Source: Opitutaceae bacterium
GTDB taxonomy: Bacteria > Verrucomicrobiota > Verrucomicrobiia > Opitutales > Opitutaceae
DNA: 64,000 nt
Direction of reading: 5' to 3'
Assembly: GCA_027485815.1 (NCBI GenBank)
Contig: JAIXQE010000069.1
Span: 1-64,000, forward strand
Part shown: in pieces, positions 37,252-45,891 of the stretch
Numbering within the stretch: the first letter of the stretch is position 1
How the letters are laid out: every line of letters begins with the position of its first letter
The notes under the pieces: model-generated
Told to the model about the DNA's origin: nothing
Database searches by the model: none
What the model saw: the letters and a program-made list of their open reading frames with translations, nothing else
Position numbers and translations under genes: made by a program

Positions 37252-37338
37252 GTTGGTGGATTCCTTTTATTTGGGCGCCCGAAGGTCGGCTGGGAGAATC
37301 ACCCCCGGGAGCGGTTGATGGGATGGGTTACGATCCGT

Positions 37339-37533
37339 TCAGAGACCGAACGGGAGGGCGCGCTTGAGCGCCTCGGCATGGCCGTCGGCCACCAGCTTGT
37401 CCCGGGTCGCACGACGCTTCTGCTTCGTGCTCTTCGAGCCAAGCAAGTGACGGAAGCCAGGCGTGCGGCGCACGAGCTTGCCGCGGGCGGTGAGTTTGAA
37501 CCGCTTGGCAACGGACTTCTTGGTCTTTTGCAT
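37339..37533 (-). CDS. rpmI: 50S ribosomal protein L35
   Basis: Small basic 50S protein of 64 residues, 'MQKTKKSVAKRFKLTARGKLVRRTPGFRHLLGSKSTKQKRRATRDKLV', a complete L35. A longer track ORF on the same strand, 37328-37945, is a shadow. It is the first gene of rpmI-rplT. The element AAAAGCCTTGCCA, 36 bases upstream, is probably its promoter, so it is not dependent on ggt transcription. Confidence 0.97.
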   Translation of the reverse strand: MQKTKKSVAKRFKLTARGKLVRRTPGFRHLLGSKSTKQKRRATRDKLVADGHAEALKRALPFGL

Positions 37534-37569
37534 GGAAAGCGTTCAAACACAGGGAGTCACCCCGGGGTT

Positions 37570-37581
37570 GGCAAGGCTTTT
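37570..37581 (-). promoter_or_regulatory. AAAAGCCTTGCC element before rpmI
   Basis: Third exact copy of the 12-mer, between the ggt stop and rpmI, 36 bases before the ATG. With TTGCCA as -35 and a 17-base spacer, the -10 would be TGTGTT, a weak match. Confidence 0.55.
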
Positions 37582-37589
37582 GTCCGCGC

Positions 37590-39299
37590 TCAGAAGCCGC
37601 GCGCCGCGTTTGTGCGCCGCGGATCGGCCAAACCGCGCAGGGTGCCGTCCGGACGCACCTCGATCGCGTTGACGCCGCCGAAATACTTGCCCGTGCCGGC
37701 GGGCTCGCGGGAAACCACCTTCCAGCCGAGTGCCCGGAGTCGCTCGGCAACGCCTTCCGGCAAGGAGGCCTCCGCCTCGACCTGATCCGGCCCGTCGCCC
37801 TCCGCGGATTGGAAGTGGAAACGGGTGTCGCCGATCGCCTCTTCCAACGGACGTCCGAGGAGCACGTGGTCGGCCAGCACCTGAAGTAGTCCGGTCGGAA
37901 TGCGGGCGGAGCCGGGCAACCCGACCGCGAACGCGACACGTCCATCGCGGACCGCGATCGTTGGTCCGATCGTGCTGCGGGAGCGGCGGCCGGGGGCCAC
38001 GTAGTTCGGGCTGCGCGCGTCCGTGGTCGCGAAGTTGCTCATCGAATTGTTCATCACCACGCCGGTGCCGGGCGGAACGACGCCGGCGCCGAAGTGCAGG
38101 CTTTGGGACTGGGTCGCGCAGACGACGTTGCCCTCCCGGTCCGCGACGAGGAAGTGGGTGGTCGCCGCGTGGGCGCTTTCGGCGAACGGAAAGTCCTCCT
38201 GCCGGGTGGTAGCCCGGGCCACCTTGCGGGCGGGTTTGGCAGGCGCGGGCTGGGCGCGTCCCCGGAGGCCCTCGATCGCATCCGGCGCGAGCAGGCGCTC
38301 CACTTGGAAGCGGGAAGCAGGCACGTCCCCGACCGTGCGGAGGACGTCGGGCAGGGCGGCGCGCCAGAGGCGTCCGAGAACGTCGATGTTCTCGCTGGAG
38401 CGCAAAGGGGCGGGCGCCAACCCACCCGGCTCCAGGGCCTTCAGGATCGGCAGGAAAAGCGTGGCTCCGCTGGTCGGCGGTGGAGCCGCCAAGAGCGTGT
38501 AGCCGCGGACTGTCACCGAAAGCGGCTCGACCACCCGGGCCTCGTAACCGGCGAGGTCCTCCGCCGTGAGCCAGCCGCCGCCAGCCTTGGCCGCAACGAC
38601 CAGCGCTTCGGCCACGCTGCCCCGATAGAACCCGTCACGGCCGTGGCGAGCCAAGCGCTCCATCGTCCGGGCGAGATCCTCGTTGGGCAGGCGGCTGCCG
38701 ACGGCGGGCAGGTGGCCGCCGGGCAGGTAGAGCCGGGCGATCTCCGTGTCGCCCCGGCGCAGCTTGCGCTCCTGCTCCTGGAATTGCTCGCGGGTCTTGG
38801 GCAACACCTCGAAGCCGGTCCGTGCCAGCCGGATCGCGGGATCGATCGTCGCCGCCCACGGGAGCCGGCCCCAGCGCTGATGCGCGGTCCACAGCCCCGC
38901 GGCGAGCCCCGGTACGCAGACCTCCGCGTAGCCGTAGCTGCGCGCCGTGGCGGGACGCTTGAGGTAAGCGGCCACGTCGACCGCCCCAGCGGCGTCCATC
39001 GCGTCGATCGCGTAGGTGCGGCCCGTGCGCGCCTCGTGATACAGGAACATCAGTTTGCCCCCGAGGCCAGAGCCGTAGGGCTCGGCCACTCCGACCGCGA
39101 GGGAGGTGGCCACCGCCGCGTCGATCGCGTTGCCGCCGGCCCGGAGGACCGCCAAGCCGACTTCCGCGGCCTCGGGATGCCCGGCCACGACCATCCCGCC
39201 CCGGCCCTCGACCGGGGCGATCGGCACCGGCAGCGCCCCTGACAGGCGCGCCACCGACAGGGCCACGAAAACGAGCGCGAGGAGCGGGGGAAAACGCAT
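37590..39299 (-). CDS. ggt: Gamma-glutamyltransferase, exported
   Basis: N-terminal-nucleophile hydrolase that cleaves or transfers the gamma-glutamyl group of glutathione and related peptides in the periplasm. The 569-residue precursor has a signal peptide (about 1-22). The self-cleavage site is the Thr in 'HAATTHFLVADREGNVVCATQS', which becomes the small-subunit N-terminus. Other motifs are 'GGNAIDAAVATSLAVGVAEPYGSGLGG' and 'NNSMSNF', and the late 'GLPGSARIP' corresponds to the oxyanion glycine region. The lid loop is not evaluated. It lies 44 bp after folC and could supply cysteine from glutathione, a possible link to sulfur metabolism. Confidence 0.93.
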   Translation of the reverse strand: MRFPPLLALVFVALSVARLSGALPVPIAPVEGRGGMVVAGHPEAAEVGLAVLRAGGNAIDAAVATSLAVGVAEPYGSGLGGKLMFLYHEARTGRTYAIDAMDAAGAVDVAAYLKRPATARSYGYAEVCVPGLAAGLWTAHQRWGRLPWAATIDPAIRLARTGFEVLPKTREQFQEQERKLRRGDTEIARLYLPGGHLPAVGSRLPNEDLARTMERLARHGRDGFYRGSVAEALVVAAKAGGGWLTAEDLAGYEARVVEPLSVTVRGYTLLAAPPPTSGATLFLPILKALEPGGLAPAPLRSSENIDVLGRLWRAALPDVLRTVGDVPASRFQVERLLAPDAIEGLRGRAQPAPAKPARKVARATTRQEDFPFAESAHAATTHFLVADREGNVVCATQSQSLHFGAGVVPPGTGVVMNNSMSNFATTDARSPNYVAPGRRSRSTIGPTIAVRDGRVAFAVGLPGSARIPTGLLQVLADHVLLGRPLEEAIGDTRFHFQSAEGDGPDQVEAEASLPEGVAERLRALGWKVVSREPAGTGKYFGGVNAIEVRPDGTLRGLADPRRTNAARGF

Positions 39300-39343
39300 C
39301 CCGGAGCGTTATGCGGCGACGAGGCGCGGAATCGAGCGTGGAT

Positions 39344-40615
39344 TCAGACGCCACCGTCCCCCGCCCGGAAGCGGGTCAGGACCTCGCCGAGCAGGTAGAG
39401 CGAACCGGTGACCACCACGACCCCGTCTGGCGGACCCGCGGCGCACCTCCCGGGCGCGGGGAACAGCGCGTCGACGCGGCCGGCGCGAATGGGGCCGGCG
39501 AAGGAGGCCGGAATGAGGCCGCGCAATTCCTCCACCGAGCAGGCGCGGGGCTGATCCGGTGGGACGAGCACGATCTCCGCCGCGTGTTCGGCAATCGCGG
39601 CGAGGAGCGGCCGAGCGCGGACGGCCCCCAGGATGCCCGTGATCACCAGGGGGCGCCGACCCGTTTCCCGGACCAAGCGCGCGAGGTTGGAGGACAGCAC
39701 TGCCGCCCCCTCGGGATTGTGGGAGGAGTCGAGGATGAGGAGCCGCTCGCCTGCCCGGGTCCGCTGCCAGCGTCCCGGCCAGTCCACCGCGTTCAGCCCT
39801 GCGCGGATAACGGCCGGGGAGAGGCGCCAGCGGGCATCGAGCGCCTCGGCGGCAAGGGTGGCCGTCGCGGCGTTCCATCGTTGATAATCTCCCTCGAGGC
39901 TCGTCCGCGGATAATCCGCGAGGTCCTCCCCGTAAACCCGGCGCACCCAGCGCACGGGCGCCCCCCTTTCCGCGGCGATGCGCGCGATCACTTCCTCGGC
40001 TTCCGGGGGCACGCGTCCGACCACCAGGGGCCGACCGGGCTTGATGATGCCCGCCTTCTCGGCCGCGATCCGCCCGAGCGTGTCGCCCAGGATCTCGCAG
40101 TGATCCATCGCGATCGAGGTGATGACGGCGACCTCCGGGTGGACGATCGAGGTCGCATCGAGACGGCCTCCGAGGCCGACCTCGATCACGGAGACGTCGC
40201 AGGCCTGCCGGGCGAACTGGAGGAAGGCCATCGCCGTCATCAATTCGAAGAAGGCCGGCGCGTCCGCCCGGTCCGTGGCCGCGAGGCGATCGGCGATCGG
40301 CTCCAGTTCCGCGGCATAGGCCGCGATCTCCGCCTCCGAAAGCGGGTGACGGTCCACCTGCACCCGCTCCCCGAGGTGAACCAGGTGGGGCGAGGTGTAG
40401 AGCCCGGTGCGCCAGCCGGCCGCCCGCAGGATCGCGTCGAGCATCGCGGAGACGGAGCCCTTGCCGTTCGTGCCGGCGACGTGCAGGCAGGGCACGGCGC
40501 GCTCCGGATGTCCCAGGGCGGCCGCCAGCAGCCGCATCCGGTCGATCCCGAAGCGGGGGCCTTCGGCGCGCCGTGCGAAGAGACGGGCGGCGACCTCCGC
40601 GTAGCCGGGGTTCAC
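39344..40615 (-). CDS. folC: Dihydrofolate/folylpolyglutamate synthase
   Basis: Mur-ligase-like ATPase that adds glutamate to dihydropteroate or folates. The 423-residue product has the P-loop 'HVAGTNGKGSVSAMLDAILRAAG', 'RTGLYTSPHLVHLGERVQVD', 'VIEVGLGGRLDATSIVHPEVAVITSIAMDHCEILGDTLGRIAAEKAGIIKPGRP', and the C-terminal 'LLILDSSHNPEGAAVLSSNL'. Its start overlaps the accD stop (ATGA). The accD-folC order is also known in E. coli and others. Confidence 0.96.
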   Translation of the reverse strand: MNPGYAEVAARLFARRAEGPRFGIDRMRLLAAALGHPERAVPCLHVAGTNGKGSVSAMLDAILRAAGWRTGLYTSPHLVHLGERVQVDRHPLSEAEIAAYAAELEPIADRLAATDRADAPAFFELMTAMAFLQFARQACDVSVIEVGLGGRLDATSIVHPEVAVITSIAMDHCEILGDTLGRIAAEKAGIIKPGRPLVVGRVPPEAEEVIARIAAERGAPVRWVRRVYGEDLADYPRTSLEGDYQRWNAATATLAAEALDARWRLSPAVIRAGLNAVDWPGRWQRTRAGERLLILDSSHNPEGAAVLSSNLARLVRETGRRPLVITGILGAVRARPLLAAIAEHAAEIVLVPPDQPRACSVEELRGLIPASFAGPIRAGRVDALFPAPGRCAAGPPDGVVVVTGSLYLLGEVLTRFRAGDGGV

Positions 40616-41469
40616 CGCACCGTGGGCCGCCGGCGGGCGTGCAGGGCCGTGAGCAGCGAATGGAGCCGGCCGCGCAGTTCAAGGCGGGGCACGATCTGAT
40701 CGATCAGCCCGTGCTTGAGCAGGAATTCCGCCGTCTGGAAACCCGCGGGGAGCGTCTGCTTGGTGGTGTCCTTGATCACCCGGGCCCCGGCGAATCCCAC
40801 CAGCGCCCCGGGCTCGGCGAGGATCACGTCGCCGAGGGTGGCGAAGCTGGCGGTGACACCGCCCATCGTCGGATGCGTCAACACGGAGATGAAGGGCAGG
40901 CCGGACTCGGCGAGCCGACCGAGGGCGGCGCTGGTCTTGGCCATCTGCATCAGGGAATAAATCCCCTCCTGCATCCGGGCCCCCCCGGACGCGCTGAAGA
41001 TGATGCACGGGAGCCCGCGCGTCCGGGCGAGTTCGATCGCCCGCGTGATCTTCTCCCCGGCGGCCGCGCCCATCGCCCCGCCACAGAAGCGGAAGTCCAT
41101 CACCGCAACCGCCACTTCGAGTCCGTGGATGCGGCCCGTGCCGCTCACGACGGCCTCGGTCAGGCCGCTCTCCTTCTCGTAGCGCCGGATGCGGTCCGGA
41201 TACGGCTGCGAGTCGACGAACTTGAGGGGATCGCTGGACCGGATCCCGCCGTCGCATTCAACGAACGTATCCGGATCGAAGAGGTGCGTGATCCGCGCGC
41301 GGGCGCCGAGCGGGAAGTGATGGCCGCTCTTGGGCGACACCATCTGGTTGTCCTCCAACTCCTTGTTGAAGAGGATGTCCCCGGAACTCGGGTCCTTGGT
41401 GTAGAGACCCTTCGGGATGTCCTTCTTCCGGACCTTCCGCACGGTGTACGTCGGTTTGTCGAAGTGCAT
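40612..41469 (-). CDS. accD: Acetyl-CoA carboxylase carboxyltransferase beta subunit, zinc cysteines missing
   Basis: Beta subunit of the carboxyltransferase that moves carboxyl from biotin to acetyl-CoA, the first step of fatty-acid synthesis. The start is the ATG giving MHFDKPTYTVRKVRKKDIPKGLY (285 residues). The core is normal: 'MDFRFCGGAMGAAAGEKITRA', 'CIIFSASGGARMQEGIYSLMQMAKTSAAL', 'HPTMGGVTASFATLGDVILAEPGALVGFAG'. The N-terminal zinc ribbon keeps its shape ('KDPSSGDILFNKELEDNQMVSPKSGHHF'), but the four Cys (E. coli 27, 30, 46, 49) are Asp26, Ser29, Ser45 and Ser48. Zinc is unlikely to bind there. No accA is in the window. Confidence 0.96.
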   Translation of the reverse strand: MHFDKPTYTVRKVRKKDIPKGLYTKDPSSGDILFNKELEDNQMVSPKSGHHFPLGARARITHLFDPDTFVECDGGIRSSDPLKFVDSQPYPDRIRRYEKESGLTEAVVSGTGRIHGLEVAVAVMDFRFCGGAMGAAAGEKITRAIELARTRGLPCIIFSASGGARMQEGIYSLMQMAKTSAALGRLAESGLPFISVLTHPTMGGVTASFATLGDVILAEPGALVGFAGARVIKDTTKQTLPAGFQTAEFLLKHGLIDQIVPRLELRGRLHSLLTALHARRRPTVR

Positions 41470-41480
41470 GGGCAGGGGGT

Positions 41481-42242
41481 TCAGCCGTGGGCGAGGGTGG
41501 CCACGTCTATCTGTTCCGCTCCGGCGTCGCGGAGCGCGCGGGCGCAGGCGTTGACCGTGGAGCCGGTGGTAAAGACGTCGTCGACCAGGACATATCGGGC
41601 CGCGGACCGTAGCGGGACCCCGGGGGCGAGTGCAAAGGCATTCTGCAGGTTGGCCCGCCGGCGTTCCCGGTCGAAGGCGGTCTGGGTCGCGGTGTCGAGG
41701 CGGCGGACGAGCAGGCATTCGACGCGGGTTTCCCCGCCGGCCACCCGGGCCAGTTCGGCGGCGAGCAGCGCGGATTGGTTGTAGCCGCGTTCGCGCCGCT
41801 TGCGCGGATGGAGGGGCACCGGCACGAGCCGCGCCCCACGCACGTGTTCCAGCAGGTGGGGGGAGCCGCCGAAGAGGGCGGCGCAATCCGCCAGCAGGTG
41901 CAGTCCGTGGTGGTACTTCAGTTCGATCACTAGGGCCCGTACGGGCCCCGCGAACAGGCTCGCGGTGCGCGCTTCCCCGTAGGCCGGAACGAGGCCGGTG
42001 CAGCGGGGGCAATCCCGCTCTCCGTTCACGACCCCATGGAAGGGGTGTCCGCACACCGCGCAGTGGGGCGGGCGGACCCACGTGATGGCGGCCTGGCAAG
42101 CGAGGCAGAGGTGGCGGAAGCCGGCCGGCGTCTCCGCCGGTTCCACGACCCCGCCGCAATGGATGCAACCCGGGGGGAAAACGACCGCGGCGAGCCGGCG
42201 TCCCCACCTTTGGACGCCGGGCGCGAGCACGCTCAGTACCAT
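41481..42242 (-). CDS. comF: ComF-family phosphoribosyltransferase-like protein
   Basis: A cytoplasmic ComF/GntX-type protein, needed for DNA uptake in competent bacteria; its exact activity is unsettled. The 253-residue protein has an N-terminal zinc domain with Cys pairs in 'CIHCGG', 'CLAC', 'CAVCGHPFH' and 'CPRC'. The C-terminal type-I phosphoribosyltransferase fold has the loop 'RYVLVDDVFTTGSTVNAC' and the ComF motif 'KRRERGYNQSALLAAELA'. It overlaps truA by 10 bases and precedes accD by 11. The PilT-like ATPase elsewhere in the window is the only other competence-type gene. Confidence 0.92.
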   Translation of the reverse strand: MVLSVLAPGVQRWGRRLAAVVFPPGCIHCGGVVEPAETPAGFRHLCLACQAAITWVRPPHCAVCGHPFHGVVNGERDCPRCTGLVPAYGEARTASLFAGPVRALVIELKYHHGLHLLADCAALFGGSPHLLEHVRGARLVPVPLHPRKRRERGYNQSALLAAELARVAGGETRVECLLVRRLDTATQTAFDRERRRANLQNAFALAPGVPLRSAARYVLVDDVFTTGSTVNACARALRDAGAEQIDVATLAHG

Positions 42243-42970
42243 ACGCGCTCGAGGAAGAGGCCCTGCGGCGGCGCCGTCTGGACGGCGGGGGTGCGCCGCC
42301 CGGTGGCCAGCATTTCGCCCACGGCGGCGACGGTCAGCCTCCCCTCCCCGACGGCCACCAGGACCCCGGTGAGGCTCCGTACCATCTTGTAGAGGAACCC
42401 CGGCGCCTCGGCGACGAGTTGCACTCGCCGCCCGCGCCGCCGCACGTCCAGCCGCGTCAGCTCGCGCACCGTGTCCTCGCGTGCCGGGCCGTTGAGCGCG
42501 GTGAAGGCGCGGAAGTCGTGGCGCCCGCGCAGCAGTAACGCCGCGGTCCGCATCGCCTCGAGGTCCAGCGGCCGGAAGAGCGGCCAGCAGAACGGACGCG
42601 AGAAGGGGTCGGCATCGCCGAGGTGCAAGTGGTACACGTAGCGCTTGGCGCGAACCGAGAACCGGGCGTGGAAGTCCGGGGCGGCCGGACGGACGGAGCG
42701 GATCTGGATCGCAGGCGGCAACTCGCTGCGGAGCGCCGCCAGCAGGCGCGCGCGGCCGTGGGGCCAGTCCGCGTCGAAATGAAACACCTGGCCGCGGGCG
42801 TGGACCCCCGCGTCGGTCCGGCCGCTACCGTGGATCCGGATGGGCCCCTTGAACACCGCGGCCAGCCGGGCCTCGATCACGTCCTGGATCGCTTTGCCCC
42901 CGGCCTGGCTCTGCCACCCGGAAAAGGGGCCGCCGTCGTACGCGCAGACCGCCTGCCAGCGTGTGCTCAC
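42233..42970 (-). CDS. truA: tRNA pseudouridine synthase A
   Basis: Makes pseudouridine at positions 38-40 of the tRNA anticodon stem-loop. The 245-residue product has the catalytic Asp53 in 'HGSGRTDAGVHARGQVFHF', 'SVRAKRYVYHLHLG' and 'AEAPGFLYKMVRSLTGVLVAVGEGRL'. Its start overlaps the ruvX stop (ATGA). A link to tRNA-Lys(UUU) in this window is worth noting, as that tRNA has U39-40 region changes, but nothing connects them beyond function. Confidence 0.96.
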   Translation of the reverse strand: MSTRWQAVCAYDGGPFSGWQSQAGGKAIQDVIEARLAAVFKGPIRIHGSGRTDAGVHARGQVFHFDADWPHGRARLLAALRSELPPAIQIRSVRPAAPDFHARFSVRAKRYVYHLHLGDADPFSRPFCWPLFRPLDLEAMRTAALLLRGRHDFRAFTALNGPAREDTVRELTRLDVRRRGRRVQLVAEAPGFLYKMVRSLTGVLVAVGEGRLTVAAVGEMLATGRRTPAVQTAPPQGLFLERVWY

Positions 42971-43407
42971 GCTTCCTCCCCCTGGTCGGCCAGCGGCGGC
43001 GGAAACCTCTGCTCGAGGTAATCCTGCAGGATCAGCGTGGCCGCCCGCGAATCAATGATGCCGCTGGCCCGCACCGCCCGCCGGCGGGAAGCCGGCAGGG
43101 AAGCCTCGGCCTCGTGGCTGGTCAGACGCTCGTCAACCAGGTGAACCGGGCAGCCGAGCTCAGCGGCCAGCCGGGCGGCGAAGGCTTCGGCCTCCTTGGC
43201 CTTCGGCCCCGCGGAGTCGTCCATGTTCAGCGGATGGCCGACGACGAGCTCCTGAATCCGGCGTTGGCGGGCCAGCGCCAGCAGCGCGTCCCAGCGCCGC
43301 GCGGGATCCGCGTCGACGAGGGCCGGCAACGGCGTCGCGACCCCCAGCTCGTCCCCGTAGCTGAGGCCGATCCGGCGGGTCCCATAGTCAATCCCGAGGA
43401 AGCGCAT
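42967..43407 (-). CDS. ruvX: RuvX/YqgF-type Holliday junction resolvase or 16S processing nuclease
   Basis: RNase H-fold nuclease of the YqgF family, implicated in pre-16S rRNA 5' processing and Holliday junction resolution. I start at the ATG giving MRFLGIDYGTRRIGLSYGDE (146 residues, standard length), since the track's 28 extra codons overlap the divergent gene. The acidic residue Asp7, 'ELVVGHPLNMDDSAGPKAKEAEAFAARL', 'VHLVDERLTSHEAEASL' and 'IIDSRAATLILQDYL' are as expected. It heads the 14-gene minus-strand run. Confidence 0.93.
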   Translation of the reverse strand: MRFLGIDYGTRRIGLSYGDELGVATPLPALVDADPARRWDALLALARQRRIQELVVGHPLNMDDSAGPKAKEAEAFAARLAAELGCPVHLVDERLTSHEAEASLPASRRRAVRASGIIDSRAATLILQDYLEQRFPPPLADQGEEA

Positions 43408-43484
43408 CGCCCGGATTCCGGCGCCGGCGCCGCGGCGGCGCAATTTCATTTGCGGCGCGGGCGCATCACCCTTGCGTTGCGCGG

Positions 43485-44654
43485 ATGACACCGCCGCCCG
43501 AGCTCTCCCCAGCCGATCTCGCTCGGTACGGGCGGCACTTGTCGCTGGCCGAGATCGGCCTCGAGGGGCAGCGCAAGCTCTCGGCGGCCCGAATTTTGGT
43601 GGTGGGGGCCGGCGGCCTCGGCAGCCCGGCCGCGCTTTACCTCGCCGCCGCGGGGGTCGGCACGCTCGGGATCGCCGACTTCGACCGGGTGGAGCGCCAT
43701 AATCTCCAGCGCCAGCTCCTCCACGACGATGCGGACGTTGGCGTTCCCAAGGTTGAGTCTGCGCTCCGGCGGCTGCGGACCGTCAACCCAGGCATCCGGT
43801 TCAACGCCCACCCGGAAGGCGTTCAGCCGGGAAACGCGCGCACCCTGTTTTCCGCCTACGACGTGATCGTGGACGGAACGGACACCTTCGCCAGCCGCTA
43901 CCTGAACAACGACGCGGCCGTGCTTACGGGCCGGCCGCTGGTCCACGGGAATGTGTTCCGTTTCGATGGGCAGCTGAGCGTCTTTGATCCGGCGCGGGGA
44001 GGTCCCTGTTACCGCTGCCTGTTCCCGGAACCGCCGCCGGCGGGCGCGGTGCCCTCCTGCGGCGAGGCGGGAGTTCTGGGGGCGCTCTGCGGGGTCATCG
44101 GCAGCCTGCAGGCGCTGGAGGCGATCAAGCTCGTGACTGGAGCCGGAGAGCCGTTGCGCCGCCGACTTCTGGCCTACGATGCCCTCGCCCAGCGCTTCCA
44201 GATCCTGTCGCTCGCACGGGACGCCGCCTGCGCGGTTTGCGGCGATGCGCCCGTCATCCGCAGCCTGCAGCCGGAGCGTTACGCGCCGGCCTGTGCGGTC
44301 CCCTTCCCCGCTTCCGTCATGCCCGAGTCCTTCCCCCTCGAACTCTCCGTCACGGCCGCGCGCGACCTGCTCCGCCAAGACCCGGCCCGCGTCCGCATCA
44401 TCGATGTGCGCGAACCCCACGAGCTGGCGATCTGCCAGCTCGACGGCGCCGAGCACATCCCGATGCGGCGCATCCCCGAGCACCTCGGAGAACTGCCGCG
44501 CGACCAGCACCTGCTGATCCTGTGCCATCACGGCAGCCGCAGCCTGCACGTGACCCGCTACCTCCGGCAGCAGGGCTTCACCGGCGTGAGCAACATCGCC
44601 GGCGGTATCGACGCCTGGGCCGCGGAGGTCGATCCCTCCCTCGCCCGCTACTGA
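43485..44654 (+). CDS. moeB: ThiF/MoeB-type sulfur-carrier adenylyltransferase with C-terminal rhodanese
   Basis: Activates the C-terminus of a small sulfur-carrier protein (MoaD, ThiS or like) by adenylation, then passes sulfur through the rhodanese domain. The 389-residue product has an ATP-binding Rossmann motif 'ILVVGAGGLGSPAALYLAAAGVG', 'DFDRVERHNLQRQ', and a zinc site from 'CYRC' and 'CAVC'. The likely catalytic Cys is in 'VPSCGEAGVLG'. The rhodanese half (about 280-389) has 'IIDVREPHELAICQLDGAEHIPM' and the active Cys in 'LILCHHGSRSLHV'. No carrier or partner gene is adjacent, so MoeB, ThiF or MoeZ roles are all open. Confidence 0.88.
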   Translation: MTPPPELSPADLARYGRHLSLAEIGLEGQRKLSAARILVVGAGGLGSPAALYLAAAGVGTLGIADFDRVERHNLQRQLLHDDADVGVPKVESALRRLRTVNPGIRFNAHPEGVQPGNARTLFSAYDVIVDGTDTFASRYLNNDAAVLTGRPLVHGNVFRFDGQLSVFDPARGGPCYRCLFPEPPPAGAVPSCGEAGVLGALCGVIGSLQALEAIKLVTGAGEPLRRRLLAYDALAQRFQILSLARDAACAVCGDAPVIRSLQPERYAPACAVPFPASVMPESFPLELSVTAARDLLRQDPARVRIIDVREPHELAICQLDGAEHIPMRRIPEHLGELPRDQHLLILCHHGSRSLHVTRYLRQQGFTGVSNIAGGIDAWAAEVDPSLARY

Positions 44655-44667
44655 GCCGCACCGAACT

Positions 44668-45885
44668 TCAGGAACCGTAGAGCAGGAATTCCGCGCGCAG
44701 CGCGGCGAAGGCACGCAGCTCCGGCGTCCACTCCGCCGCGAGAGCGGCCGCGGGCACGTCCGCCGCCAGGCCCTCGCGGACCCGCGGGTGCCCCAGGACG
44801 TGATCGAAGTAATCCGCGTGGAATTCCAGCTGTCCCCCGCTGCTCCGCCGCACTTCCGCGAGCAGCGCGATGGTGGTCAGGACGGGGCGGAAGGCCTCGC
44901 GGTCGCGCACGTGCAACTGGACGCCCCCGCAACGCTGGCCAGCGAACTTGGAAAAGGTGGGCGTGAACCACGCCTCGCGGAACCGCACCCCGGGCAGTTC
45001 GAGGGTGTTCAGATCGCGGGCCAGCACGTGACCGTCCACCCACGGCGCCCCGCACAGCTCGAACGGGCGCGTCGTGCCGCGCCCCTCGGAGAGGTTGGTG
45101 CCCTCCAGCATCACCTGGCCGGGATAAACCACGGCGGCGTCCACCGAGGGCAGGTTTGGCGAGGGCAGGACCCACGGGAGGCCGGTGGACTCGAACCAGT
45201 CCCCACGCCGCCAACCTTCCATCGCCACCACCGTGAGGTCCGCCGGCCGCGGGAGGAAGCGCGCGTTGAAGAGGCGGGCGAGTTCACCGGCGGTCATGCC
45301 GTGGCGCAGCGGCACGGGATAAAGGCCGATGAAGGAGCTGTATTCCGGGAAACGGAGGACCGGTCCCTCCATCGCGGTGCCGGTGATCGGGTTCGGCCGG
45401 TCGAGCACCACAAACGGGATGCCCGCCTCCGCGGCGGCCTGCATCGCGTAGGCCATCGTCGCGACGTAGGTATACACCCGGGTGCCAACGTCCTGCAGGT
45501 CGAAGACCATCACCTCGATCGACTCCAGCATCCGGGGCTCAACCGTCTTGCCCTCGTGGCGGGTGTCGTACTCCCGCATGTAGGCGTCAATGCGGGTGAG
45601 CATGTCGGCGGGCGGCCGCTGGGTTTCGCCGTAGAGGCTGAACACGGGCAGACCGAGGTGCGGATCGCGGTAGAACGGCACGTACTCCCCGGCCTGGGCG
45701 TCCCCGCGCACCCCGTGTTCCGGGCCGTAGAGCGCGACGAGGTCCACCTCCGGGTGCGCGCGCAGGAGTTCAGCGGAGGAGCGCAGGCGCGAGTCAACCG
45801 CGGTGGGGTTGGTGACCAACCCCACCCGGCGGCCCCGCAGGAGATCGAGGCGGGACTCCAGCAGGACCTCGATCCCGGGCTTCAT
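44668..45885 (-). CDS. DUF1343 family, NamZ-type exo-beta-N-acetylmuramidase
   Basis: Member of the family (GH171) whose Bacillus protein NamZ cleaves N-acetylmuramic acid from non-reducing ends of peptidoglycan fragments. The 405-residue product has the family signature 'LVALYGPEHGVRGDAQAGE', 'RVGLVTNPTAVD', 'MVFDLQDVGTRVYTYVATM', 'VLDRPNPITG' and 'YPGQVMLEGTNLSEGRGTTRPFE'. I see no signal peptide: the first methionine is followed directly by the first core strand. So it may act in the cytoplasm on imported muropeptides, unlike secreted relatives. It is 6 bp after the sialate O-acetylesterase gene, so the two are probably co-transcribed. Confidence 0.88.
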   Translation of the reverse strand: MKPGIEVLLESRLDLLRGRRVGLVTNPTAVDSRLRSSAELLRAHPEVDLVALYGPEHGVRGDAQAGEYVPFYRDPHLGLPVFSLYGETQRPPADMLTRIDAYMREYDTRHEGKTVEPRMLESIEVMVFDLQDVGTRVYTYVATMAYAMQAAAEAGIPFVVLDRPNPITGTAMEGPVLRFPEYSSFIGLYPVPLRHGMTAGELARLFNARFLPRPADLTVVAMEGWRRGDWFESTGLPWVLPSPNLPSVDAAVVYPGQVMLEGTNLSEGRGTTRPFELCGAPWVDGHVLARDLNTLELPGVRFREAWFTPTFSKFAGQRCGGVQLHVRDREAFRPVLTTIALLAEVRRSSGGQLEFHADYFDHVLGHPRVREGLAADVPAAALAAEWTPELRAFAALRAEFLLYGS

Positions 45886-45891
45886 GGGCGC

